Below, one piece after another: positions 1 to 7,189 of a stretch of DNA of 37,310 nt. Below the pieces are notes generated by a model. It made no database searches. It worked only from the letters and a program-made list of their open reading frames with translations, and was not told the DNA's origin. A program made the translations under genes and the position numbers. This stretch comes from Bacteroidales bacterium UBA1725 (GTDB taxonomy: Bacteria; Bacteroidota; Bacteroidia; Bacteroidales; UBA932), in contig DCIN01000047.1 in NCBI GenBank assembly GCA_002315815.1, forward strand, positions 1 through 37,310, in the 5' to 3' direction. The first letter of the stretch is position 1. Each line of letters starts with the position of its first letter.

Positions 1-5
1 TGAAC

Positions 6-52
6 TTGAAGTACATATTCATTGAAGTACATATTCATTGAAGTACATATTC
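6..52. repeat. 16-bp tandem repeat, three copies
   Basis: The unit ttgaagtacatattca occurs at 6-21 and 22-37, and again at 38-52 with its last base changed. It lies upstream of the polyprenyl synthetase gene in a stretch with no recognisable gene. The TGA at 1-3 might be the stop codon of a gene outside the window, but this cannot be judged. It is not a CRISPR array because there are no spacers. Confidence 0.9.
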
Positions 53-78
53 TTGGAGCGAAGCGCCTCAGGGGAGTT

Positions 79-98
79 TGAGGGGGTCCGCCCACTCA
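79..98. other. GC-rich imperfect hairpin
   Basis: TGAGGGGG (79-86) pairs with CCCACTCA (91-98) around a 4-base loop, with one G/A mismatch. No T-run follows, so it is a poor intrinsic terminator on the + strand. It may be part of a dispersed intergenic repeat or help end an upstream transcript. An open reading frame runs through it from a TTG at 78, but the promoter at 166-173 argues that translation starts downstream. Confidence 0.5.
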
Positions 99-165
99 AT
101 GAATAACATAACATATTTTGCAAGCAGTTCACCAGACATTGGTGTGCAGTCCCTGCAAAATATAT

Positions 166-173
166 TATCTTTG
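166..173 (+). promoter_or_regulatory. -7 promoter element (TATCTTTG) of the polyprenyl synthetase unit
   Basis: TATCTTTG is a perfect match to the Bacteroidota TAnnTTTG -7 box. Six bases separate it from the ATG at 180, so transcription should start at or within a few bases of the start codon. The -33 element is weak: ATTG at 138-141, 24 bases upstream. This supports ATG 180 rather than the upstream TTG 78 or ATG 99. Confidence 0.65.
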
Positions 174-179
174 CAGGCT

Positions 180-1160
180 ATGATACAGGAAAATCAGATA
201 GAGCAGACGATAAATGCTCTTTTCAAGGGAATCACCTTCCCTTCCGAGCCTTCGGGCCTGTATGACCCGCTCAGATATATGATTGAAATAGGAGGTAAAC
301 GCATACGCCCGAGGCTGTGCCTGACTGTTTTTTCTCTTTTCCGCGAATCTTTTTCCGAAGAGATTTTCGAGCCTGCCATAGCACTTGAGGTCTTCCATTC
401 ATTCACTCTTCTGCACGATGACATTATGGACAAATCCCCTCTCCGGCGCGGGAAACCCACTGTCTGGAAAAAATGGGGTGCCGATACGGCGATTCTTTCC
501 GGGGACGTGATGCAGATTGATGCCTACAGGCGTATGTCCAAGGCTTCGCCTGACAAACTTCCCAGAGTTATGGAGCTGTTCTCACGTACCGCGGCTATGG
601 TTTGCGAAGGACAGCAGTACGATATGGATTTCGAAAGCATCCCCGATGTCAGTATGGATGCTTATGAGAAGATGATAGGGCTCAAGACAGCGGAACTGCT
701 TGCCTGTTCCGCCGCGATGGGAGCAGTGATCGGAGGTGCCGACGACAAGGCGGTCAAAGCCTTGTACGACTATGGCTATCAGCTTGGTATGGCATTTCAG
801 GTGGCAGATGACTATCTCGATGCCTTCGGTGACGAAAAAGTGTTCGGCAAGCCGATTGGAGGCGACATCCTCAACGAGAAGAAGAGCTGGCTCACAGTCC
901 GTGCTCTTGAGAAGACATCCGACAAGTCGTCATTCATAAAATTGTACGCAAGACAGGTTGAAAGCGACAGTGAGAAAGAAGCGAAGATAAGAGAGGTCAA
1001 GTCATTGTATGAGAGACTACAGGTGCCGGAAGATGCTCAAACCGCCATTGTGAACTATACCGACAAGGCTATGGATTCGGTAGAGGATTTGGGGCTGGGA
1101 CGTCTCCGTACCGTGATTCTCCGTCGTTTTGCCGAAAAACTGGTGGGGAGGGCTATGTAA
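180..1160 (+). CDS. Polyprenyl synthetase (short/medium-chain trans-isoprenyl diphosphate synthase)
   Basis: The 326-residue protein is a trans-isoprenyl diphosphate synthase, condensing IPP with an allylic diphosphate in the cytoplasm. The conserved GGKRIRP follows about 30 residues after the chosen start. The two metal-binding motifs are visible: DDIMD (D80, D81, D84) and DDYLD (D210, D211, D214). The first motif is plain DDxxD, with Phe at the fifth position before it, which in this family usually goes with short products (C15-C20); the exact chain length is inference. The frame stays open upstream to a TTG at 78, but a perfect -7 promoter box lies inside that extension and a normal family N-terminus starts at 180. 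The stop overlaps the next start by one base (TAATG), indicating co-transcription with rdgB. Confidence 0.9.
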   Translation: MIQENQIEQTINALFKGITFPSEPSGLYDPLRYMIEIGGKRIRPRLCLTVFSLFRESFSEEIFEPAIALEVFHSFTLLHDDIMDKSPLRRGKPTVWKKWGADTAILSGDVMQIDAYRRMSKASPDKLPRVMELFSRTAAMVCEGQQYDMDFESIPDVSMDAYEKMIGLKTAELLACSAAMGAVIGGADDKAVKALYDYGYQLGMAFQVADDYLDAFGDEKVFGKPIGGDILNEKKSWLTVRALEKTSDKSSFIKLYARQVESDSEKEAKIREVKSLYERLQVPEDAQTAIVNYTDKAMDSVEDLGLGRLRTVILRRFAEKLVGRAM

Positions 1161-1747
1161 TGAAAATTGTTTTTGCGACAGCCAATGTCGGAAAGCTTCG
1201 CGAGGCTTCCGAAATTCTTGGTTCCGGTTTTGAACTTGTCACTCCCGCCGAACTTGGAATCACTGAAGACATAGAAGAAACCGGATCTACACTAGAGGAG
1301 AATTCCGCGATAAAGGCTGAATATATCCACTCGAGGACTGGGATGGACTGCTTTGCCGATGACACCGGACTTGAGGTGGATTGCCTCGGAGGAGCACCCG
1401 GAGTCCATAGCGCAAGGTATGCTACGGAAGGTCACGATTTTCAGGCCAATATGGACAAACTCCTTTCCGAGATGGCAGGACACCCGGGAGAGCCCCGCAC
1501 TGCCCGTTTCCGCAGTGTAGTCACTTTGATATGGAAAGGAGAGAAGCACGTTTTCGAAGGCAGTTTCGAGGGCAGCATCGCAGAGAAGAAGGCCGGTTCA
1601 GGCGGTTTCGGATATGACCCTGTTTTCGTCCCGGATCTCTGTCCGGACCACAGCGTGGCCGAACTTCCCGAGTCTTTCAAGAATGAACATTCCCACAGGG
1701 GGAAGGCTCTCCGTGCAATGGCCCTGTGGCTTTCCGAACACAGATAA
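1160..1747 (+). CDS. rdgB: RdgB/HAM1 non-canonical purine NTP pyrophosphatase
   Basis: This 195-residue protein belongs to the RdgB/HAM1 (ITPase) family. It hydrolyses dITP, ITP and XTP to the monophosphate plus pyrophosphate and so keeps deaminated purines out of DNA and RNA. Family signatures are present in order: FATANVGKL at the N-terminus (the S/T-x-N-x-x-K nucleotide loop), ADDTGLEVD with acidic residues D67 and D68, GAPGVHSARYA, GFGYDPVF, and SHRGKAL near the C-terminus. The length is normal. Its ATG overlaps the stop of the polyprenyl synthetase gene, and the U32 gene follows 11 bases after its stop, so the three probably form one transcript. Confidence 0.95.
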   Translation: MKIVFATANVGKLREASEILGSGFELVTPAELGITEDIEETGSTLEENSAIKAEYIHSRTGMDCFADDTGLEVDCLGGAPGVHSARYATEGHDFQANMDKLLSEMAGHPGEPRTARFRSVVTLIWKGEKHVFEGSFEGSIAEKKAGSGGFGYDPVFVPDLCPDHSVAELPESFKNEHSHRGKALRAMALWLSEHR

Positions 1748-1758
1748 ACGGTATCGGA

Positions 1759-3015
1759 ATGTCAGGTTTGGAGATAATGGCCCCGGCGGGCAATTTCGAA
1801 TGTCTGAATGCTGCTGTTCAGGGAGGTGCTGATTCAGTCTATTTCGGAATAGGCCGGCTCAATATGCGTTCCCATTCGGCCAACAACTTCCGACCGGAAG
1901 ACCTCCCGGAGGTGGTGCGTATTTGCCGCGCCGCCGGCATCAAATGCTACCTTACTCTCAATATAATTCTGTATCAAGAGGATATTGAGCCGATGAAACA
2001 GACTCTCGACGCTGCGAAGGCTGCTGGAGTGGATGCTGTCATCGCATCGGATATCGCAGCCATTGATTATTGCCGTCGCATCGGATTGGAAGTGCATATC
2101 TCGACCCAACTCAATGTCTCCAACATAGAAGCCCTGCGCTTCTGGTCCCGTTTTGCCGATGTGGTGGTTCTGGCCCGTGAACTTAATCTTGATCAGGTGA
2201 AGGAGATTTACGATGCCATCACGGGAGATGGTATCAAGGGCCCCTCCGGAGAACTGGTCAGGATAGAGATGTTTGCTCACGGTGCGCTTTGTATGGCCGT
2301 GAGCGGCAAGTGCTACCTCAGTCTTCACGCTTACGGGGCTTCAGCAAACAGGGGGTCCTGCTATCAGATATGCCGCAGGGGCTATGAGGTGACTGACCTT
2401 GAGACCGGCTACAGGCTGGACGTTGACAACAAGTATATTATGTCTCCCAAAGATCTCTGTACCATTGAATTTATGGACAGAATCATTGAATCTGGGGTGA
2501 AGGTGTTCAAAATTGAGGGTCGGGCCCGCAGTGCCGAATATGTAAGGCGCTGTGCTTCCTGTTATCGCCGCGCCGCCGATGCAGTGCTTGCCGGAAGCTA
2601 TACTCCGGAACTGGCTGCGTCCCTGAAGACAGAACTGGCAGAAGTGTTCAACCGCGGTTTCTGGGACGGCTATTACCAGGGAGCGTATCTGGGACAATGG
2701 AGCGAAACCTATGGATCACAGGCTACTCGCCGCAAAGTCTATTGCGGCAAGGTCACAAACTGGTTCGACAGAATAGGTGTAGTGGAAATTACTGTGGAGT
2801 CGGTTCCTCTTCCTAAAGGAGCACGGCTTCTTGCCACTGGTGCTACGACCGGAGTCGTAGAATTCAATGCCGACGACATCAGGGTGAACCTCGAAAGCGT
2901 GGATGTGGCCCGCAAGGGGGAACGCTGTTCGCTTGCCGTTGATACGTCCATCTGCCCTGACGGCCGTCTGCGCCGTGGAGACAAGATATTCATCTGGGAG
3001 GAGAACAGTTATTGA
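1759..3015 (+). CDS. Peptidase U32 family protein, TrhP (YegQ)-like
   Basis: The 418-residue protein belongs to family U32. Despite the name, characterised bacterial members TrhP and RlhA act in RNA hydroxylation (tRNA U34 and 23S rRNA C2501). The N-terminus MAPAGNFECL, the central HGALCMAVSGKCYLS and the cysteine-containing SCYQICRR match the U32 core, and the length is close to E. coli TrhP. The start at 1759 is chosen because MSGLEIMAPAGN begins the conserved domain; an in-frame ATG at 1726 lies inside rdgB. It is last in the unit with the two preceding genes and converges with recO, 8 bases beyond its stop. Whether it modifies tRNA or rRNA cannot be settled from motifs alone. Confidence 0.85.
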   Translation: MSGLEIMAPAGNFECLNAAVQGGADSVYFGIGRLNMRSHSANNFRPEDLPEVVRICRAAGIKCYLTLNIILYQEDIEPMKQTLDAAKAAGVDAVIASDIAAIDYCRRIGLEVHISTQLNVSNIEALRFWSRFADVVVLARELNLDQVKEIYDAITGDGIKGPSGELVRIEMFAHGALCMAVSGKCYLSLHAYGASANRGSCYQICRRGYEVTDLETGYRLDVDNKYIMSPKDLCTIEFMDRIIESGVKVFKIEGRARSAEYVRRCASCYRRAADAVLAGSYTPELAASLKTELAEVFNRGFWDGYYQGAYLGQWSETYGSQATRRKVYCGKVTNWFDRIGVVEITVESVPLPKGARLLATGATTGVVEFNADDIRVNLESVDVARKGERCSLAVDTSICPDGRLRRGDKIFIWEENSY

Positions 3016-3023
3016 AAACCAGC

Positions 3024-3677
3024 TCACCTGTATATTTCACGAAGCACCGGGAGTGACTTCACGTCTATTGCCGCTTCGGTGTGGTAGCTGAGGTATTTCA
3101 GCAGCGATTCTGCGATCTCGTTCCTGCTTTCCCCGTTCAAAGGCAATGTCAGGAAATGGGCGAAATCAAGTTTCAGCAGCAGTTCCAGTATCTCGAAATG
3201 CTTTCCGGCGAAAGGTTTCAAGTTTTCCGCCGAAACTTCGAACCCAAGTATTCCCGCGAATTCCAGAAGAAATCTCAGATGGAAATTGGCCGAGTCATTG
3301 TCCAGCGCGTCAAGAGTGAGTATGCTTTTCCTGCACCATTCGAACAATCCGTCTTCATTTGCTCCATCTTTCACCGTCCGGTACAGAACCTCGCTCATAA
3401 ACAGGGTCATAGTGTTTCTGAAGATGTCCCCGCGTATTCCACCGAGAGGGTGGAGAACCGAAATGGAATGCATCCTCCAGAGCTCCGATCTGGGGTTTTC
3501 GGTGATTTCGGCTTCCAGAATGTTCAGGGGGAGAAACAGCGACATACCGGAACGCCCGGACACACTGCAGATGAAGCTCCTTCGTCCCCATACAGAACTC
3601 AGCGTATGAACAACGACCGATTTTTCCCCTGTTTTAGTGGAAGCGAGAACTATCAGTTCTGTGGATGTAGCTGCCAT
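3024..3677 (-). CDS. recO: DNA repair protein RecO
   Basis: The 217-residue product looks like RecO, the mediator that helps load RecA on SSB-coated single strands in the RecFOR pathway. It has the N-terminal OB-fold pattern (VLASTKTGEKSVVVHTLSS, then a beta strand and GRRSFICSV) followed by an alpha-helical C-terminal domain. It is slightly shorter than the usual ~240 residues, and the zinc-binding cysteines of some RecO proteins are absent, as is common in Bacteroidota. Its start has a promoter 7 bases upstream (3685-3692), so the mRNA is probably leaderless. It is transcribed toward the U32 gene and away from the polysaccharide cluster. Confidence 0.85.
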   Translation of the reverse strand: MAATSTELIVLASTKTGEKSVVVHTLSSVWGRRSFICSVSGRSGMSLFLPLNILEAEITENPRSELWRMHSISVLHPLGGIRGDIFRNTMTLFMSEVLYRTVKDGANEDGLFEWCRKSILTLDALDNDSANFHLRFLLEFAGILGFEVSAENLKPFAGKHFEILELLLKLDFAHFLTLPLNGESRNEIAESLLKYLSYHTEAAIDVKSLPVLREIYR

Positions 3678-3684
3678 AGTACGG

Positions 3685-3692
3685 CAAATCTA
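3685..3692 (-). promoter_or_regulatory. -7 promoter element (TAGATTTG) of recO
   Basis: Read on the minus strand this is TAGATTTG, a perfect TAnnTTTG. A TTTC (plus-strand 3712-3715) lies 19 bases upstream as a -33 element. Only 7 bases separate the box from the recO ATG, predicting a leaderless or nearly leaderless message. Confidence 0.65.
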
Positions 3693-3706
3693 CTTATTTT
3701 CCGGAA

Positions 3707-3732
3707 AAGCGGAAACCGCTTGAGTTTTTTTT
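3707..3732 (+). terminator. Hairpin plus T-tract upstream of the polysaccharide cluster
   Basis: AAGCGG (3707-3712) and CCGCTT (3716-3721) form a perfect 6-bp stem with an AAA loop. After three bases a run of eight T follows (3725-3732). This is the form of an intrinsic terminator on the + strand, yet no + strand gene ends nearby: the last is the U32 gene at 3015, with recO antisense in between. It could stop read-through into the cluster, or the run may simply be promoter-flanking AT-rich DNA. Confidence 0.45.
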
Positions 3733-3733
3733 A

Positions 3734-3741
3734 TATATTTA
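3734..3741 (+). promoter_or_regulatory. Probable -7 promoter element (TATATTTA) of the xylan-type cluster
   Basis: TATATTTA matches TAnnTTTG at 7 of 8 positions and lies 27 bases before the ATG at 3769, right after the T-tract. No clear -33 element is visible at the usual distance. It is the only promoter-like site found before the five-gene cluster. Confidence 0.45.
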
Positions 3742-3768
3742 CATTCATTAACCAATCTACCAATATTA

Positions 3769-4560
3769 ATGAAACGTATTTTTTTCGGAGTCCTGTTGCT
3801 CTTTGCGATAACTTTCACGTCTTCAGGACAGGCTCCACGTCAGGCTGGTGTCATTCCAGGCCGAACCCCGGTATCCCCGACACTTGAAGATTATTTTATT
3901 CCTTCTTCCGATGAGGCTGTTTCGCCCGATGCAGACGGATTCATCACCCGCTGGCTTCTTCTTGAGCCTATACCCAAGGCAAACGGAAGCAATACGGTGT
4001 TTACCGACAGTTATGTGCGCGAGAACCTTACGGCTATCTACAATCCTATGCTGGAGAAGAAATTCCCCAAGGACGGAGACAAGGTGAAACTCAGCGTAGA
4101 TGTCACTCCTCAGGCCCCCGCGTTCCTGATGCCCGGACAGGAGGCACCGAAGATTGAGAAGAAAATTGAGAAGAGAACTCTCCGTTGGCATGCGCTCGAT
4201 AGCAAACGATTCAATGTCAAGCTTTTCCGTTTTGCAGCGGGTCTCAAACTCGATGTTTACGGAGTCATTTTCTGGGGATGCACCATCATCGACTGCCCCG
4301 AGGAAATCAAGGACGTGCGTCTTTCGGCAGGCACGAACGCAGCATCGATGTGGTGGATAGACGGCGAGGAGGTTCTCCTGATGCAGAGCGACCGCCGTAT
4401 GGTTCAGGATGACTGTATGTCATCGCGCCTCACTTTGAAGAAGGGCCGCAACGTCATCTGGTTCTCCGTCATCAACGGTCCCGGGATGAGCGATATGTGC
4501 GTCAGATTCATAGACGAGCAGGGCAAGCCTGTCACAAATTTCACCGTCAATACGAAATAG
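3769..4560 (+). CDS. Secreted protein of unknown function with a sugar-binding-like C-terminal segment
   Basis: The 263-residue protein opens with a Sec signal peptide (MKRIFFGVLLLFAITFTSSGQA). No catalytic motif is recognised. The C-terminal ~90 residues (AGTNAASMWWIDGEEVL, then SSRLTLKKGRNVIWFSVING and MCVRFID) resemble the beta-sandwich segment that precedes or follows catalytic domains in many acetylxylan and sialate esterases: an ordered DG-E-V turn, then a KKGRN strand, then a terminal RF strand. A carbohydrate-binding or esterase-accessory role is therefore inferred. It is the first gene of the cluster, 2 bases before the GH43 gene, and presumably is co-expressed with the enzymes. A run of EKKIEKKIEKR near residue 135 looks like a linker. 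Confidence 0.6.
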   Translation: MKRIFFGVLLLFAITFTSSGQAPRQAGVIPGRTPVSPTLEDYFIPSSDEAVSPDADGFITRWLLLEPIPKANGSNTVFTDSYVRENLTAIYNPMLEKKFPKDGDKVKLSVDVTPQAPAFLMPGQEAPKIEKKIEKRTLRWHALDSKRFNVKLFRFAAGLKLDVYGVIFWGCTIIDCPEEIKDVRLSAGTNAASMWWIDGEEVLLMQSDRRMVQDDCMSSRLTLKKGRNVIWFSVINGPGMSDMCVRFIDEQGKPVTNFTVNTK

Positions 4561-4562
4561 AT

Positions 4563-6002
4563 ATGCGCAAGAGTATAATATCAGTGGGCATTGCCGCCCT
4601 TGTTTCGGCATCATCATTCGCCCAGGTGGGCAGTCCTTTCATTCACGACCCCTCCACGATAATGGAGAGCAACGGCAAATATTACACCTTCGGAACAGGA
4701 GTCAATGGTCTGATGTCCGAGGATGGTTGGACTTGGCAGAGCGGAGCCATCAGGCCTCATAGCGGTGCAGCCCCCGATGCAATCAAGATAGGAGACCGCT
4801 ATCTTGTGGGATTCAGTTCCACAGGAGGTGGACTCGGAGGCGGACACGCCGGCCAGATTCTCACAATGTGGAACAAGACCCTTGACCCGTCCGACCCAGA
4901 TTTCGCATATACCGACCCTGTTGTCGTGGCAGAATCCAATATAGACGAGGACTGTGATGCCATAGACATCGGTCTCTTCCTCGATCCTGTCACAGGACGT
5001 CTGTGGTGTACATACGGCACATATTTCGGAGAAATCCGTATGTGTGAGCTCGATCCCGCCACCGGAGCCAGAAAGGCGGATGCCGTGGACATCCCGATTG
5101 CCATCGACTGTGAGGCTTCAGATATGATTTACAACGACGGATGGTATTATCTTCTCGGTACCCACGGAACTTGTTGCGATGGAACCAATTCCACATACAA
5201 CATCGTCTGCGGCCGTTCACGCAGTGTCAATGGACCGTTCCTCGACAATGTAGGCCGTGATATGCTCAGGGGCGGTGGAAAGATGGTTGTTCCCGCAGAG
5301 CCACGCAGAGTCGGAGCCGGCCATTTCGGAAGGGAAGTGCTGGAGGCAGGCGTTGAGAAAGTCTCCTTCCACTGGGAGGCGGACTTTGACCTCAGCGGAC
5401 GCAGCACCCTTGCAATTCGCCCTTTGCTCTGGCGCAACGGATGGCCTTATGCAGGTGAAATCCTTGCTGACGGCAAGTATTCCATCATCTCCGAACGTCG
5501 CGGATTCGCACTCGAAATGGCAGTTGAGTTCGTAAGACTGGGTGGAGGAATGCGCGGATGGTTTATGCGTGGAGAAGAAGCCACTGTAAGCATCGCCGAC
5601 CAGACCCTCGCCGACGTTGAAAAGGATTGGCCGGAGGGTGATGTTGCGGTACGCTGCATCGACAATATGTTCAGACCCAACCAGCAATGGACCATCGAAG
5701 CTGTTCCTGAGGCCGGCGGTTATCTTGGAGGACCTTATGTGAAGATTGTCATTGCCGGTACCGACCGCGCCCTTACAGCCACAGCTGACAAAGAGGTCAT
5801 AACCAGCAGCTTCACCGGTGCGAGCGAACAGCTTTGGAGAATAGAGCAACTCACAGACGGCACCTGGCGCATTATGCCAAAGAGTGTTCCCGGTTGCAAT
5901 GAGCCTCTCGCTCTCGTTTCAGTGGCCGACAGCACACCCACTCTCGCACGCTTCGATTTCAATTCCGACAATTCCAAGTGGCACTTCACTGCCCTTAGAT
6001 GA
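4563..6002 (+). CDS. Secreted glycoside hydrolase family 43 with C-terminal ricin-type beta-trefoil
   Basis: This 479-residue exported protein has a signal peptide (MRKSIISVGIAALVSASSFAQ) followed by a five-bladed propeller of family GH43. The three expected acidic residues are visible: D29 in HDPS, D135 in DAIDIG and E184 in CEASD. The C-terminal ~130 residues carry QxW-like motifs (NQQWTI, EQLWRIEQ, NSKWHF), suggesting a ricin/CBM13-type sugar-binding trefoil. GH43 enzymes of this kind usually remove arabinofuranose or cleave arabinan or xylo-oligosaccharides; the precise substrate cannot be told. The start at 4563 gives a proper signal peptide; an upstream in-frame ATG at 4497 lies inside the previous gene. 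Its stop overlaps the ATGA that precedes the esterase gene. Confidence 0.85.
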   Translation: MRKSIISVGIAALVSASSFAQVGSPFIHDPSTIMESNGKYYTFGTGVNGLMSEDGWTWQSGAIRPHSGAAPDAIKIGDRYLVGFSSTGGGLGGGHAGQILTMWNKTLDPSDPDFAYTDPVVVAESNIDEDCDAIDIGLFLDPVTGRLWCTYGTYFGEIRMCELDPATGARKADAVDIPIAIDCEASDMIYNDGWYYLLGTHGTCCDGTNSTYNIVCGRSRSVNGPFLDNVGRDMLRGGGKMVVPAEPRRVGAGHFGREVLEAGVEKVSFHWEADFDLSGRSTLAIRPLLWRNGWPYAGEILADGKYSIISERRGFALEMAVEFVRLGGGMRGWFMRGEEATVSIADQTLADVEKDWPEGDVAVRCIDNMFRPNQQWTIEAVPEAGGYLGGPYVKIVIAGTDRALTATADKEVITSSFTGASEQLWRIEQLTDGTWRIMPKSVPGCNEPLALVSVADSTPTLARFDFNSDNSKWHFTALR

Positions 6003-6010
6003 CGGCAGCT

Positions 6011-7189
6011 ATGAAAAAGTCGCTTTTTACACTGTTGCTTACCGCAACGGCGGCTGTTGCGTTCGCCCGGACACCTGCCCCTACCGATGAGTCTGCCTTC
6101 ACAGGCGTTTCTGCGTCCACCGGCATCCCTGCTATCACCAATGTTCCGGCATCTGAATATCCTAAAGTCGATGATCAGCATAGAGCCTGGTTCCGCCTCA
6201 ACGCACCGGATGCCTCCGAGGTCCTTGTGGATATATGCAGCAAGAAATACCCTATGACCAGAGACGACAAGGGAATGTGGTCCGTTGTCACTGAACCTCT
6301 TGTTGTGGGTCCTCACTATTATGCATTGGTCGTGGACGGAGTACGGGTCAATGATCCTGCTTCCTCCGCTGTCTATGGCTGCGGCTACTATGCAAGCCTT
6401 ATCGAGATTCCCGAGGGACCGGAGGGTGACTATTACCGTTTCTGCAAGGACATTCCCCACGGTCAGGTGAGGGAGTGCAGATACTGGTCAGCCATAGAAG
6501 GCCGTGCCCGCCGCTGTTATGTATATACTCCGGCCGGGTATGATAAGGGAAGCAAGTCCTATCCTGTCCTCTATCTGCAGCACGGTATGGCCGAAAATGA
6601 AGAAGGATGGCATACTCAGGGCAGAATGGCCGATATTCTTGACAACGCCATCGCTTCCGGCGAGGCTGTGCCTATGGTTGTTGTGATGGACAACGGTAAT
6701 TGCGACTACAGCTTCGGGGCCAGACCAGGAGAGTCGATGCAGGATTTCGGTGCAAGTTTCGAGAAAGTGCTCCTTGAGGATACAATACCTTGGGTAGAGA
6801 GCACTTTCAGGGTCAGAACAGATCGGGAAAACCGTGCGATGGCCGGACTTTCCTGGGGCGGCAAACAGACCTTCGACATAGTACTGGCCCATACAGACAA
6901 GTTCGCTTGGGCGGGAGCTTTCAGCGGGGCTATTTTTGCTATGCCGGGTGCAGACATCGCAAGTCTCTACGGCGGAGTATTCACCGATGCCGACAAGTTC
7001 AACAAGGATGTACACTTGCTTTTCCTGTCCAATGGTACCGAAGAAGGTCTCGGAGGAATGGCACTGGATAAAATCTTTGACGGTGCCGGTATCAGATATA
7101 CACGCTACGTTTCTCCGGGTACGGAACACGAGTGGCTTACCTGGCGTCGTAGCCTCAACGAATTCATAAAACTCATTTTCAAGAAATGA
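6011..7189 (+). CDS. Secreted CE1-type esterase with N-terminal E-set domain (feruloyl/acetylxylan esterase-like)
   Basis: The 392-residue protein has a signal peptide (MKKSLFTLLLTATAAVAFA), a low-complexity Ala/Thr/Pro linker, an E-set (immunoglobulin-like) domain around residues 50-130, and an esterase D/CE1-type alpha/beta hydrolase domain. The nucleophile elbow is GLSWGG (S281) and the likely catalytic His is H373 in GTEHEW. Such proteins remove ferulic or acetic acid from xylan side chains. An alternative start at 5999 (ATGA overlapping the GH43 stop) adds only MTAA; 6011 gives the canonical MKK signal-peptide start. Its E-set plus CE1 part is visibly paralogous to the C-terminal half of the next gene. 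The stop overlaps the start of that gene (ATGA). Confidence 0.85.
   Translation: MKKSLFTLLLTATAAVAFARTPAPTDESAFTGVSASTGIPAITNVPASEYPKVDDQHRAWFRLNAPDASEVLVDICSKKYPMTRDDKGMWSVVTEPLVVGPHYYALVVDGVRVNDPASSAVYGCGYYASLIEIPEGPEGDYYRFCKDIPHGQVRECRYWSAIEGRARRCYVYTPAGYDKGSKSYPVLYLQHGMAENEEGWHTQGRMADILDNAIASGEAVPMVVVMDNGNCDYSFGARPGESMQDFGASFEKVLLEDTIPWVESTFRVRTDRENRAMAGLSWGGKQTFDIVLAHTDKFAWAGAFSGAIFAMPGADIASLYGGVFTDADKFNKDVHLLFLSNGTEEGLGGMALDKIFDGAGIRYTRYVSPGTEHEWLTWRRSLNEFIKLIFKK

Noticed and set aside
6..52. CRISPR-like array
   Set aside because: The copies are directly adjacent with no spacers, so this is a simple tandem repeat. The same applies to the repeats at 10463-10516, 29369-29400 and 31400-31441.
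78..179. N-terminal extension of the polyprenyl synthetase from TTG 78 or ATG 99
   Set aside because: The extension has no family similarity and contains a perfect -7 promoter box 6 bases before ATG 180.
3081..3887. + strand open frame of 268 codons across recO and the cluster promoter
   Set aside because: It is antisense to recO, shows no family motif, has low-complexity composition, and would run through the promoter and the start of the secreted protein gene.
5217..5849. Minus-strand open frame of 210 codons opposite the GH43 gene
   Set aside because: It is a shadow of the GH43 coding strand; no motif, promoter or neighbour supports it.
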